A stretch of DNA of 35,962 bases from Caballeronia sp. BR00000012568055 (GCF_029439455.1 NZ_JAQFVG010000156.1:27431-63392), one strand, 5' to 3'; shown: positions 22,738 through 30,978, counted from the first letter of the stretch. Notes: generated by a model not told the origin, from the sequence alone. A program made the numbers and translations.

Positions 22738-24093
22738 TCAAAACTCCGCGCTCTGCTTGTAGACTGGTACGGAGCAAGGCCAGTGCAGGGTCTCTTCGAT
22801 CCGGCGCCTGAGCGCGTCTGCCGCCGCCGGTTCGCCATGCGTGACGAAAGTGTGGCGCGGTGCCTCCGGCATGCCGCGCAACCAGTCGAGCAATTCGGCA
22901 TAGTCGGCATGGGCCGACATCGAGTCGAGCGAAGCAACACGCGCACGAACCGGAATATATTCGCCGAAGATCTTGATCGCGGGTGCATGTGCCGCCAGCG
23001 CGGCGCCACGAGTTCCAGCTGCCTGATAGCCGACGAGCAGGATCGTGTTGCGGTCATCCGGCGCGAAGACCTTGAGGTGATGCAGAACGCGGCCTCCCGT
23101 CGCCATCCCGCTGCCGGCAATGACGACCATGGGCCCCTTGCGCGCGCAGACGGCTTTCGACTCGTCCACGGTGCGTACCATGGTCGCTACGTGCTCGATT
23201 GCTTCGAGTTGCGAACGCGTCAGGCGGTGCTCGCTTGCGTGGCGAACGTAGGTCTGCGTGACACTCGTGGCCATGGGGCTGTCCAGGAACACGGGCACCC
23301 GCGCAATGCGCCCGGCCTCCCTGAGCGAAGCGATGAAATGAAGGAGCGTCTGCGCACGTCCAACCGCGAAGCAAGGAATAACCACTACGCCCCCACGGCG
23401 GAACGTATCAGCGAACACGGCAGCGATTTCATCGAGCGGGTCGACCGTCGCATGAAGCCGGTCTCCATAGGTCGATTCGACCACGAGCACATCCGCGCGC
23501 GGAGGAGCCTGGGGCGCGCGCATGAGCGGATCGCAAGGTCGGCCGACGTCGCCAGAGAACAGCAGCGTCTGGCCGTCGAGCCGCAACTCGACACTCGCCG
23601 CCCCAAGAATGTGTCCGGCGGGCAGAAGCCGAAATGCCGCATGGGGGCCAAGCTCTGTCGTCACATCGAAGGCGCGCGGCGCAAGCAGCCGGAGCGCGTC
23701 CTGCGCGTTCTTGAGCGTGTAGAGCGGTAGCGCAGGATGGTGCCTGGAGAAGCCGTGTCGCGTCGAGAATGACGCTTGTTCTTCCTGAAGCTTCGCGCTG
23801 TCGAGCAATAGAATCTCGCAAAGATCGCTCGTGCCGGGCGTGCAGTAGACGGGCCCTCGATATCCCGCCTGAGCGAGCACGGGCAGATAGCCCGAGTGGT
23901 CGAGATGCGCATGCGTAAGGATGATTGCGGTGAGCGAATCGACCTCGAACGCCGGATCTGCCCAGTTGCGCAGACGAAGGTTCTTTGTGCCCTGAAACAG
24001 GCCGCAGTCGACGAGGATGCGCGTGTCCTCATGTTCCAGCAGGTATTTCGAGCCGGTGACCGTTTCGGCCGCGCCAAGAAACGTGAGTCGCAC
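22738..24093 (-). CDS. metallo-beta-lactamase-fold beta-CASP nuclease (YSH1-like)
   Basis: 451 aa RNA-processing nuclease type. The dinuclear zinc motif HAHLDHSG (61-68) is intact, followed by GHILGAASVEL, SGDVG, the beta-CASP domain with GSGMATGGRVLHHL, and the late histidines in SAHADYAELL and THGEP. Bacterial proteins of this group act on RNA and are often found in low-oxygen or stress loci; the target is unknown. The start is ATG at 24093 (MRLTFLGAAETVTGSKYL is the normal N-terminus), 59 bp from palindrome 5. It is transcribed toward the BON gene and away from the tandem universal stress protein. Confidence 0.88.
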   Translation of the reverse strand: MRLTFLGAAETVTGSKYLLEHEDTRILVDCGLFQGTKNLRLRNWADPAFEVDSLTAIILTHAHLDHSGYLPVLAQAGYRGPVYCTPGTSDLCEILLLDSAKLQEEQASFSTRHGFSRHHPALPLYTLKNAQDALRLLAPRAFDVTTELGPHAAFRLLPAGHILGAASVELRLDGQTLLFSGDVGRPCDPLMRAPQAPPRADVLVVESTYGDRLHATVDPLDEIAAVFADTFRRGGVVVIPCFAVGRAQTLLHFIASLREAGRIARVPVFLDSPMATSVTQTYVRHASEHRLTRSQLEAIEHVATMVRTVDESKAVCARKGPMVVIAGSGMATGGRVLHHLKVFAPDDRNTILLVGYQAAGTRGAALAAHAPAIKIFGEYIPVRARVASLDSMSAHADYAELLDWLRGMPEAPRHTFVTHGEPAAADALRRRIEETLHWPCSVPVYKQSAEF

Positions 24094-24152
24094 GATGTCT
24101 CCGGGTGTTTTCGACTATGAGCGTGAAGGTACTCGCATTGCCCTGATCGGAT

Positions 24153-24166
24153 TTGACGCCGGTCAA
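24153..24166. promoter_or_regulatory. FNR/ANR/DNR-type palindrome 5
   Basis: TTGACGCCGGTCAA, exact motif, 59 bp before the beta-CASP nuclease start on the minus strand. It is one of a pair with palindrome 6, start to start 46 bp. Confidence 0.75.
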
Positions 24167-24198
24167 CTTCGCGCATCGCGCCGCATCCGCCGATTTGG

Positions 24199-24212
24199 TT
24201 GATCTGAGTCAT
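24199..24212. promoter_or_regulatory. FNR/ANR/DNR-type palindrome 6 (one mismatch)
   Basis: TTGATCTGAGTCAT, one mismatch in the last base. It lies 76 bp before the tandem universal stress protein start on the plus strand. Confidence 0.6.
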
Positions 24213-24288
24213 GCGTCCGGGAAGGGCCGAACGTTAGGCTGGCGCTATGGATCGTTTTGGATCTGCGCAGAGCGCGACGGGAGGGGCA

Positions 24289-25323
24289 ATGGAAACGGAT
24301 ACAGACGTGCCGCCGCAGACGAGCGGTTTCAAACGCATCGTTCTTTGCGTCGATTCTTCCGACGCATCGCACTGCGCCGCCAGATTTGCCCGGCGGTTCG
24401 CGCAGCACGGCGTCGAACTGATCATCGCCGCGGTGGCGCTGGATCCGCGGCCGCTTGCGCCGCACGCCGCGCTCTCAGGTCTGGATCTGAGCGCCGCGCG
24501 CAGAGAATTGCTGGACGACGCTCAACGCGCAATCGCGGAGTCGAAAAGTATGCTCGCAGACACGGCTGCCGACGTGCGGGGATACGTGATCGACCTCGCG
24601 AAAGAAAAGGGCGATGTCGCTCATGCGCTCGCCGTCAACGCCAAAGCCGCTCACGCAGACCTGATGATTCTAGGCACCCGGCAGCATCATGGCCTGGTGA
24701 GGTGGCTCGATCCGTCCGTCACGGACAAGCTCAGTAAGCTTGCTCCCTGTGCGATGGTCGTCGTGCCAGACGGATACGAAAGTCCGCGCGAGGCCGGATT
24801 TCAGCGCGTTCTGTTTGCGGTCGACGGCAGTCCGACGTCATTTGCCGCAGTGGACATCGGCGCCTTGCTTGCATCGCCCGAGACGGAGATACGGGTGGTG
24901 TACGTCGTCGATCGCGCGGTGCGCTACAGCGATTTCGTGCCGATGACACTGCTCGAAGACGCCTTTGTCAAGGAAGGCGAACTGGCGATCGCAGAGGCGG
25001 CGCAGCGACTCAAATCGCGGCGCAATGTGACGCGCGCCCATGTTTCGGCCAATCTTGTCAGCACCGACATCAGCGCAGACGATGTTTCTCATGCGCTGCT
25101 GCGCGATGCGGAACGCTGGAATGCTGATCTTATCGTGATGGGCACGCACGGCAGGCGGGGCGTGGCGCGTGCGTTCTTCGGCAGCGTCGCCAACCGCGTG
25201 GCCGGCCGCGCGAAGATTCCCCTGGTGCTGGTGCGCGACCGGCGCGAGGAAGTTGTGCCGGATGGCGAATTGAAACTGCGAGTTGGTGCGCTCTCGACGG
25301 ACGCGAGCCAGGCGGCCTCTTAG
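24289..25323 (+). CDS. tandem universal stress protein (two UspA domains)
   Basis: 344 aa. The first Usp domain (about residues 13-160, RIVLCVDSSDASHCAARFA) has a degenerate nucleotide loop (GTRQHHGLVRWL without the later G-S). The second (about 165-315) carries the complete GTHGRRG...GS ATP-binding pattern from Gly285. Tandem Usp proteins often bind ATP through one domain only, as here. The start at 24289 has GGGAGGGG at 24279-24286; an ATG at 24247 is in frame but lacks one. It is divergent from the beta-CASP nuclease, with palindromes 5 and 6 between them. Confidence 0.9.
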   Translation: METDTDVPPQTSGFKRIVLCVDSSDASHCAARFARRFAQHGVELIIAAVALDPRPLAPHAALSGLDLSAARRELLDDAQRAIAESKSMLADTAADVRGYVIDLAKEKGDVAHALAVNAKAAHADLMILGTRQHHGLVRWLDPSVTDKLSKLAPCAMVVVPDGYESPREAGFQRVLFAVDGSPTSFAAVDIGALLASPETEIRVVYVVDRAVRYSDFVPMTLLEDAFVKEGELAIAEAAQRLKSRRNVTRAHVSANLVSTDISADDVSHALLRDAERWNADLIVMGTHGRRGVARAFFGSVANRVAGRAKIPLVLVRDRREEVVPDGELKLRVGALSTDASQAAS

Positions 25324-25420
25324 GCCACGTCCTAGGCGACGTCCCGGCGCGGCGATTTCCCGGAACGCGCGGCTGTGATGTACGCGCCGCGTGACGGGGT
25401 TAGTCCGGCCGCCTCGATCC

Positions 25421-26071
25421 TTATCCGATCGTTCGCTTGCCGATCGTCTGCGCGAGAATCGGCACTTCGTCCTCGTTCAACCGCAAGGCGTCGGCAAGCA
25501 CTCGATGATTGATCCAACCACGCACTACCGTCGCCAGCCCGGCAGATGCGCAATAAAGCGATACGTTCTGCGAAATACATCCGGCTGCGACGGCCGCGCA
25601 CGCCTCACGCAACTTTGGGGGAATCTGCAGGAGGCGCGACATCTGGGCCACATAGACGAGGTCGAGCGGCGCCGTCCCGACAAAATCCTGGTAACCCGTG
25701 AGGTTGCGAGCGTCGACGGCATGCTTGAGCGTGAGCAGGTGCCCCTCCGGATCGTAGCGATAGACGCCTCCGGGTAGCGCGGCATACACGTCGATTTCGT
25801 TGGACCCGTGTGCCGATGGCGCGGTGCGCCCGCCCGTCTCGGGGCGATTGATTCCGTTGGCAGCCCATAACAGTCCGCCCAATACTTCCGGCGAAAGCGC
25901 TTCGTCTTCGAAGGTGCGCTGGCTTCTGCGGCGCGACAGCGCCGTCATGAGCGGAGCGCCCGCTTCGACGTCGGGAGCAGGAAGCTCAATGATCTCGACG
26001 GCTTCGCCGCTCACGGCGGACGGTCGAATGTCGGGGAGGGCTTCATAGGAAAGCAGAAGGGCGTCAGTCAT
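25421..26071 (-). CDS. nitroreductase-family protein (SagB/ThcOx-like), copy A
   Basis: 216 aa, FMN-dependent nitroreductase fold. SRRRSQRTFEDEALSPE is the phosphate/FMN-binding N-terminal motif; LLWAANGINR, GRTAPSA, YRYDPEGH and LTGYQDFVG are shared with the second copy at 29876, and the C-terminus PILAQTIGKR is the usual flavin-contact end. The substrate is unknown; related proteins in dormancy regulons (Acg of mycobacteria) bind FMN without classical nitroreduction. Start ATG at 26071 matches the length of copy B better than the GTG at 26119. No palindrome lies directly before it; it is probably read from palindrome 7 through the upstream hypothetical gene. Confidence 0.82.
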   Translation of the reverse strand: MTDALLLSYEALPDIRPSAVSGEAVEIIELPAPDVEAGAPLMTALSRRRSQRTFEDEALSPEVLGGLLWAANGINRPETGGRTAPSAHGSNEIDVYAALPGGVYRYDPEGHLLTLKHAVDARNLTGYQDFVGTAPLDLVYVAQMSRLLQIPPKLREACAAVAAGCISQNVSLYCASAGLATVVRGWINHRVLADALRLNEDEVPILAQTIGKRTIG

Positions 26072-26186
26072 TTGTGTTCTCGCTGAAAATTTCGTCTGCG
26101 GCGGACTGTGGAGGCTCACGATGAGTCTCGCGGTCCTACCGGTTTAAGTCGAATCGACGCTTGGAGCAATTGCGCACGGTAGCGCT

Positions 26187-26675
26187 TCAAGTGTGCCGGC
26201 GATAGCGCTCGGAACGCGGCGGTGCGTGCCGCACGGCTTGCGCGCGCTCGCCGGAGAAGCCGCTTATCCCGCGCGAAGGCTGCCACGCCGAATAGCGCTC
26301 GCGCTCGGACAGTCTGGGGTGCGCCTTCGCTGAAGCAAGCTCGATGCGCCGCTCGAAGGGAAAGGACACGTGTCCGCCGAAGACGAGCGCACCGGCTTGC
26401 ACGCGAGAGGCGTCGCGACTCGTCACACGCTCGATGAGCCCGATCAACCCCGTAATCGCGCGCAGCCGCGAGACAGAAAGAAAGCCCGAGGTGAAGGACG
26501 GCATATCGTCGAGCATACATGCCGCGTGCCGAATATCGACTTCGCCGAAACGAGGGTCTTCCCGAAGCAAAACGTACACGTCGTAGGCACGATGCGGACG
26601 ACGTTTCGTGATGTAGCGGAAGCAAACTTCAGTGCGGCCCTCGCCGCGCTCCCAGGGATGGGCCGAAGACGTCAT
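26187..26675 (-). CDS. hypothetical protein, 162 aa, in operon with nitroreductase A
   Basis: No family recognised. The N-terminal half looks like a folded protein (TEVCFRYITKRRPHRAYDVY, VDIRHAACMLDDMPSF, LRAITGLIGLIERVTS); the tail after about residue 115 is Arg/Ser-rich. Codon use is G/C-biased at third positions like neighbouring genes. The start ATG at 26675 (MTSSAHPWERG) lies 61 bp from palindrome 7, the same spacing as other minus-strand genes of the island, which supports it being real; frame opens earlier at 26714. It is followed after 115 bp by nitroreductase A. An overlapping minus frame (26116-26625) is Arg-rich and less credible. Confidence 0.55.
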   Translation of the reverse strand: MTSSAHPWERGEGRTEVCFRYITKRRPHRAYDVYVLLREDPRFGEVDIRHAACMLDDMPSFTSGFLSVSRLRAITGLIGLIERVTSRDASRVQAGALVFGGHVSFPFERRIELASAKAHPRLSERERYSAWQPSRGISGFSGERAQAVRHAPPRSERYRRHT

Positions 26676-26736
26676 GTCGAATGCTCCCGGACAAGTACAG
26701 TTGCCGTTATTCAAACCGCATGGGGCGAATGGCGGC

Positions 26737-26750
26737 TTGATCCAGGTCAG
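26737..26750. promoter_or_regulatory. FNR/ANR/DNR-type palindrome 7 (one mismatch)
   Basis: TTGATCCAGGTCAG, one mismatch in the last base, 61 bp before the hypothetical gene start at 26675. Paired with palindrome 8 at 46 bp. Confidence 0.6.
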
Positions 26751-26782
26751 TGAGATGCCGTAATCGTCGGTGTTTCGTCGCC

Positions 26783-26796
26783 TTGACCTGCATCAG
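26783..26796. promoter_or_regulatory. FNR/ANR/DNR-type palindrome 8 (one mismatch)
   Basis: TTGACCTGCATCAG, one base from palindrome 3, 61 bp before the ftsH start at 26858. Confidence 0.65.
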
Positions 26797-26857
26797 AACG
26801 ATGTCGAGTCCGATGCGGGATGCTTTTGGGACGCGTTCGCCAACCGAGGAAAAAACC

Positions 26858-28798
26858 ATGAAGAAGCGGCCCATCGAGCTATCGAAGGCGATTCTGATGA
26901 TTGGTCTCTACGGCTTTCTCGTGCTGTTACTGAGCGATCTCGCGTTCTTGAACACACACGCGAGAGAGATTCCTTACAGCGAGTTCCAGACGCTGCTGCG
27001 CGCCAAGCAGGTCGACAATCTCCAGATCAGCCCAACGCAAATCGAAGGTACGATTCGCTCGCCGGAAGCGCTCGCCCGGCTATCCGAGGCCGATGCGTCG
27101 GCGCTGCGCAGGCAAGGTGCGCCTTACCGTTTCTCGACAGTGCGTATCGGCGATGGTTCGCTCGCCACAGAACTCGAGACAACCGACGTTCGCTACACCG
27201 GAGTCACCGAACGCTCGTGGCCCATCGGCTTGCTGGGCTGGATGCTTCCGCTGCTGGCGTTCTACCTCTTCAGCCGCTACGCCTTCAAGGGAATAGGCGG
27301 ACTGAAAGACCTGAGCGGGGTCGGCAAGAGCGGCGCATCCCTTTATGAACAACAGCAGAGCAGCGTCACATTCGACGACATCGCGGGCATCGACGAAGCG
27401 AAGGCCGAGCTGCAGCAGATCGTTCAGTTTCTTCGTAGCCCGGAGCGCTATCGTCGGTTGGGCGGAAAAATTCCCAAGGGCGTGCTGATCGTCGGTGCGC
27501 CGGGCACGGGTAAGACCCTTCTGGCAAAGGCAGTGGCGGGCGAGGCCAAGGTTCCCTTCCTCACGATCAGCGGGTCCGCTTTCGTCGAGATGTTCGTGGG
27601 CGTCGGCGCGGCCCGCGTGCGCGACCTCTTCGAGCGCGCGAAGCAACTGGCGCCGTGCATCGTGTTCATTGATGAGCTCGACGCGCTCGGCAAGGTTCGC
27701 GGCGCGAGCGTGGTCGCCGGCAACGACGAGCGCGAGCAGACGCTCAATCAATTGCTCGTGGAGATGGACGGCTTCGAGCCGAACTCGGGCGTGATCCTGC
27801 TGGCGGCGACAAACCGGCCAGAGATTCTCGATCCCGCCCTGTTGCGGCCGGGCCGCTTCGACCGGCATATTGCAATCGATCGGCCCGACATCAACGGCAG
27901 ACGGCAGATCCTCCAGGTGCATGTCAGGCAAGTCAAACTCGCGGACGACGTGGACCTCGCCGAATTGGCCGCCCGCACACCCGGTTTCGCAGGCGCGGAC
28001 CTCGCCAATGTCGTCAACGAGGCCACCCTTCATGCTGCCGAACTGGAGAAGGACGCCGTTGACATGGCGGACTTCGACGAAGCCATCGACCGCGCGATGG
28101 CGGGCATGCAGCGAAAGAGCCGCGTCATGAACGAGCGCGAAAAGCTGACCATCGCCTATCACGAGGCGGGCCACGCGCTGGTTGCGCAGTCCCGGCCGCA
28201 TTGCGATCCCGTCAAGAAAGTGTCGATCATTCCACGCGGCGTCGCGGCGCTGGGCTACACGCAACAGGTGCCGACGGAGGACCGCTACGTGCTGCGCGAA
28301 AGTGAATTGCTCGATCGGCTTGATGCGGCGCTCGGCGGCCGTGTCGCGGAGGAGATCATGTTCGGAGACGTTTCGACTGGCGCGCAAAACGACCTCGACC
28401 AGGCCACCGCACTCGCGCGCCATATGATCGTGCGTTGCGGGATGAGTCCGGCGCTGGGCCTCGCGACGTTCAGCGACGACGAAGCGCTTTCCGGACCCGG
28501 CGCGTTGCCGCGCCATCCAATGCGCTACAGCGACCGCACGGCCGAATTGATCGATACGGAGGTGAGGCGCATGCTGGCAGAAGCGCACGACCGGGTACTG
28601 CATACGCTGCGCGACAGAAGGCCGCTACTCGAAAAACTCGCTCGCTTGCTGCTCGCACGGGAAGTCGTCGATCACGACACCTTGCGGCAGCTGATAGCAA
28701 GCGACGCCTCCGGGCAGGCTAACAGGCAACAGGCGACGACTGACTCGATGGCGTTGCCAGCGCAGACGCATAACGAGCCGATTCATACCAGCGGTTGA
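26858..28798 (+). CDS. ftsH: ATP-dependent zinc metalloprotease FtsH homologue (accessory copy likely)
   Basis: 646 aa membrane-bound AAA+ protease. TM1 lies near residues 10-29, a periplasmic domain follows, and TM2 is near 122-140. The AAA domain has Walker A GAPGTGKT (213-220), Walker [11 protein letters not shown] and the second-region motif RPGRFDRHI. The zinc site is HEAGH (435-439), with the third ligand probably in the LDQATALA stretch. It degrades membrane and short-lived proteins. The ATG at 26858 is preceded by GAGGA at 26846-26850. Divergences from housekeeping FtsH ([10 protein letters not shown] for FIDEIDAVGR) and location in a stress island suggest a second, conditionally expressed copy; the main ftsH would lie elsewhere. 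The last 80 bp overlap the convergent LOG gene. Confidence 0.9.
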   Translation: MKKRPIELSKAILMIGLYGFLVLLLSDLAFLNTHAREIPYSEFQTLLRAKQVDNLQISPTQIEGTIRSPEALARLSEADASALRRQGAPYRFSTVRIGDGSLATELETTDVRYTGVTERSWPIGLLGWMLPLLAFYLFSRYAFKGIGGLKDLSGVGKSGASLYEQQQSSVTFDDIAGIDEAKAELQQIVQFLRSPERYRRLGGKIPKGVLIVGAPGTGKTLLAKAVAGEAKVPFLTISGSAFVEMFVGVGAARVRDLFERAKQLAPCIVFIDELDALGKVRGASVVAGNDEREQTLNQLLVEMDGFEPNSGVILLAATNRPEILDPALLRPGRFDRHIAIDRPDINGRRQILQVHVRQVKLADDVDLAELAARTPGFAGADLANVVNEATLHAAELEKDAVDMADFDEAIDRAMAGMQRKSRVMNEREKLTIAYHEAGHALVAQSRPHCDPVKKVSIIPRGVAALGYTQQVPTEDRYVLRESELLDRLDAALGGRVAEEIMFGDVSTGAQNDLDQATALARHMIVRCGMSPALGLATFSDDEALSGPGALPRHPMRYSDRTAELIDTEVRRMLAEAHDRVLHTLRDRRPLLEKLARLLLAREVVDHDTLRQLIASDASGQANRQQATTDSMALPAQTHNEPIHTSG

Positions 28799-29642
28799 CC
28801 GTTTCCCAGGTCTGCGCCGCCGATTCCGCGAAGCTGAACAAGGTGAGGTCCGCCGCGGACACGAGTCCTTCCTGCAAGAGGAAATCGAAATTCACCGCCT
28901 TGCGCCAGAACGCTTCACCCACGAGCACAACCGGAAGAGGCCGGATCTTGCCCGTCTGCAAGAGCGTCAGTACTTCGAAGAGCTCATCGCATGTCCCGAA
29001 TCCTCCGGGAAAGAACACGGCAGCCATCGCGCGTTCCAGAAGATGCAGCTTACGGATCGCGAAGTAGTGAAAGCGCAGGCACAGCTCCGGTGTGATGTAT
29101 GGGTTCGGATATTGCACATGAGGCAGTGTGATGTTCAGACCGACGCTAGCGTCTCCCGATTCGAACGCACCGCGATTGGCGGCTTCCATGATGCCGGGTC
29201 CGCCGCCTGTCACGACGGTGAGCTTGGGCAAGGTCGCGGTGGCACGCGCGCGGCCGACAATCTCGCCGAGCGCACGCGCGATCGCATAGTAGCTGCGATT
29301 GGACGCAACGCGTGCAGCGGTGGAGGACGCGTCGCACAGGCGCTCATCTCCTCGATCATCCACCGCCTGCTGCGCGGCTTGCCCCGTGATGCGCGTGCTG
29401 CCGTAGACGACGATGGTGTGGTCGACTGCGTGAGCTTTTAATAGCGCTTCGGCCTTCCAGTAGTCGAGTTGAAGCCGCAAGCCGCACATCTCCGGGCGTT
29501 GCAGGAACTCCGCGTCCTGGTCCGCCTGGACGTAGCTCGGGCTATCGATCAACTTCCGAACGCGACGCGCGGCTTCCGGATCGTCGTTGCGATGCGGCGT
29601 GAATCGGTTGGAATCGGGCGTTTCTGGTATGACGGCGGCCAT
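28719..29642 (-). CDS. LOG-family protein (TIGR00730, lysine decarboxylase-like fold)
   Basis: 307 aa. The family motifs are GGGPGIMEAANRG (146-158) and PGGFGTCDE (212-220), which build the nucleotide-phosphate site of LOG phosphoribohydrolases that release bases from nucleoside monophosphates, such as cytokinin activation or AMP/IMP cleavage. An N-terminal extension of about 75 residues makes it longer than the basic 180-200 aa LOG form. It starts at 29642, 59 bp from palindrome 9, and its 3' end overlaps the ftsH 3' end by 80 bp on the opposite strand. The in vivo substrate is unknown. Confidence 0.85.
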   Translation of the reverse strand: MAAVIPETPDSNRFTPHRNDDPEAARRVRKLIDSPSYVQADQDAEFLQRPEMCGLRLQLDYWKAEALLKAHAVDHTIVVYGSTRITGQAAQQAVDDRGDERLCDASSTAARVASNRSYYAIARALGEIVGRARATATLPKLTVVTGGGPGIMEAANRGAFESGDASVGLNITLPHVQYPNPYITPELCLRFHYFAIRKLHLLERAMAAVFFPGGFGTCDELFEVLTLLQTGKIRPLPVVLVGEAFWRKAVNFDFLLQEGLVSAADLTLFSFAESAAQTWETVNRWYESARYASALATPSSQSSPVAC

Positions 29643-29701
29643 TTCGTTGCCTCGTCGGCACCTGAGTGAGGCGATCGTCGCGCCTTGGCGGCTATGTGAT
29701 C

Positions 29702-29715
29702 TTGATGCGAGTCAA
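29702..29715. promoter_or_regulatory. FNR/ANR/DNR-type palindrome 9
   Basis: TTGATGCGAGTCAA, exact motif, 59 bp before the LOG-family gene start on the minus strand. The remaining 29716-29875 stretch shows no credible gene. Confidence 0.75.
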
Positions 29716-29875
29716 GGCGGCGCAATTTTCGTAACGGGCGCTGCGCTCCGTCTTCGCCAATCATGCGAACGAAATCAAGCATGGTTGCTGTGGCGGCGAG
29801 GCGCTTGTGATCGAGACGGATGACATGCACCACGAGGCGTTCGGATTTGCGGTTCGCCACTGCTCCATTTCGAAG

Positions 29876-30538
29876 TCATTGAACTGATTGAGCGCGCGCG
29901 AAATGGCCTACCGTTTGCGCCAGTACCGGCGTCGATCCAGTGGACAATTTCAGGTTGACCGCGAGGGCCGTGCGGTTCATCCAGCCGCGCGCACCCGCCG
30001 CCAGACCAGCGGAAGCGCAATACAGATAGACGTTTTGCACGATCGCGCCCGCGCTGGCGTAAGCGAAGCTTTCGCGTTGGCGCGCCGGTACGTCCTGCAT
30101 GCGGTTCAGGTCCGCCACGAAGACGAGGTCGACGGGCGCGTACGACAGAAAGTCCTGATAACCCGTCGTCGCGCGTAGATCGAACGGCGCGGCGATCACA
30201 AGCCGATGTCCATCCGGTTCATATCGATACGAGCCCGTCGCAAGCAGCACGTAGATATCGATCTCGTACCCGCCTAGCGCCGATGGCGCCGTGCGGCCGC
30301 CCTCGGCATCGCGGTTGATGCCATTGGCCGCCCACAGTAACTCGCTGAGAAGATTCAGATTGACGGGTTCATCCGAGAAGTCGCGCGAAGTGCGGCGCGC
30401 AGCGAGCGCGTCCAGCAGAGGCATGCCGCCAAAGCGCTGGGGCTGGGGAAGATCGACGACGTCGCGAGGCGGCTTGTCAAGCGGTCGGGGAGACGGTGCG
30501 TTGAGCACGGCGCCGATACGAAACAGAGGCTTGACCAT
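29876..30538 (-). CDS. nitroreductase-family protein (SagB/ThcOx-like), copy B
   Basis: 220 aa paralogue of the protein at 25421. Shared blocks include LLWAANGINR, GGRTAPSA, YRYEPDGH, TGYQDFLSYAPVDLVFVA and LYCASAGLA; the FMN-binding N-terminal motif reads ARRTSRDFSDEP, and the C-terminus PVLAQTVGHF corresponds to PILAQTIGKR of copy A. ATG at 30538 is preferred over a TTG at 30556. Two palindromes (10 and 11) lie upstream, the nearer at 71 bp. The function is probably flavin-dependent reduction or flavin storage in oxygen-limited cells (inference). Confidence 0.82.
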   Translation of the reverse strand: MVKPLFRIGAVLNAPSPRPLDKPPRDVVDLPQPQRFGGMPLLDALAARRTSRDFSDEPVNLNLLSELLWAANGINRDAEGGRTAPSALGGYEIDIYVLLATGSYRYEPDGHRLVIAAPFDLRATTGYQDFLSYAPVDLVFVADLNRMQDVPARQRESFAYASAGAIVQNVYLYCASAGLAAGARGWMNRTALAVNLKLSTGSTPVLAQTVGHFARAQSVQ

Positions 30539-30609
30539 AGCTACAGGCTTGCGCAATCAAGCAGGTGACGTAGAGTTGTCCGATTCTTGCACCGCACGCT
30601 GCATGGGGA

Positions 30610-30623
30610 TTGATCTGGATCAG
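30610..30623. promoter_or_regulatory. FNR/ANR/DNR-type palindrome 10 (one mismatch)
   Basis: TTGATCTGGATCAG, one mismatch in the last base, 71 bp before nitroreductase B on the minus strand. Confidence 0.62.
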
Positions 30624-30690
30624 TCTCTAGAACCTTGTTGCCATGTCTTTCGCGTCACACACCGCTCGCGGTTCTTGCCGCACCTCTCGA

Positions 30691-30704
30691 TTGACTCACA
30701 TCAA
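30691..30704. promoter_or_regulatory. FNR/ANR/DNR-type palindrome 11, overlapping the acyl-carrier stop codon
   Basis: TTGACTCACATCAA, exact motif. Read on the minus strand its TTGATGTGA supplies the last two codons and the TGA stop (30696-30698) of the acyl-carrier-like gene. It is 152 bp before nitroreductase B and may originally have served a gene now lost. Confidence 0.7.
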
Positions 30705-30923
30705 CGACCGCGTGGCAAACGCCTGCTCGATTCGGCTCAGCAATTCGGCGCGCGTGAGGCTATCGAAGCCGAGATCGCGCTCGAATTGCGAGTCCATCGT
30801 GATGTCGCTGGCCGCGGCGCGCATGCCGTGCGTCTCGGCGACGAGCGACTCGACGATGTGGATCAGACGCTCGCACAGAGCGGCATCGTCGGTGGTAGCG
30901 GGGCGGGCGTCCAGAGGCGTCAT
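30696..30923 (-). CDS. acyl carrier protein-like, C-terminally truncated
   Basis: 75 aa. ERLIHIVESLVAE forms helix 1, and DSQFERDLGFDSLTRAELL contains the DSL phosphopantetheine-attachment serine with the expected hydrophobic spacing. Only about 21 residues follow that serine, ending AFATRSLM, where ordinary acyl carrier proteins have some 40 and two further helices. The stop is formed by palindrome 11, so the gene appears to have lost its 3' part by a deletion ending at that box. It may be the remains of a stand-alone carrier or the first domain of a larger acyl-activating enzyme; no partner enzyme is in the window. Its start lies 55 bp from palindrome 12. Confidence 0.65.
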   Translation of the reverse strand: MTPLDARPATTDDAALCERLIHIVESLVAETHGMRAAASDITMDSQFERDLGFDSLTRAELLSRIEQAFATRSLM

Positions 30924-30978
30924 CGGATGACTCGTTCGGGTTCACTCGATAGCTTCCGGTGACTCGGCTCGCCCGCGG

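Noticed and set aside
27080..28603. 507-codon minus-strand frame across ftsH
   Set aside because: Composition is that of a shadow frame, and ftsH on the plus strand has all its catalytic motifs.
29549..29860. 103-codon minus-strand frame crossing the LOG gene start and palindrome 9
   Set aside because: It overlaps the LOG coding region in another frame and crosses the regulatory box; no recognisable content.
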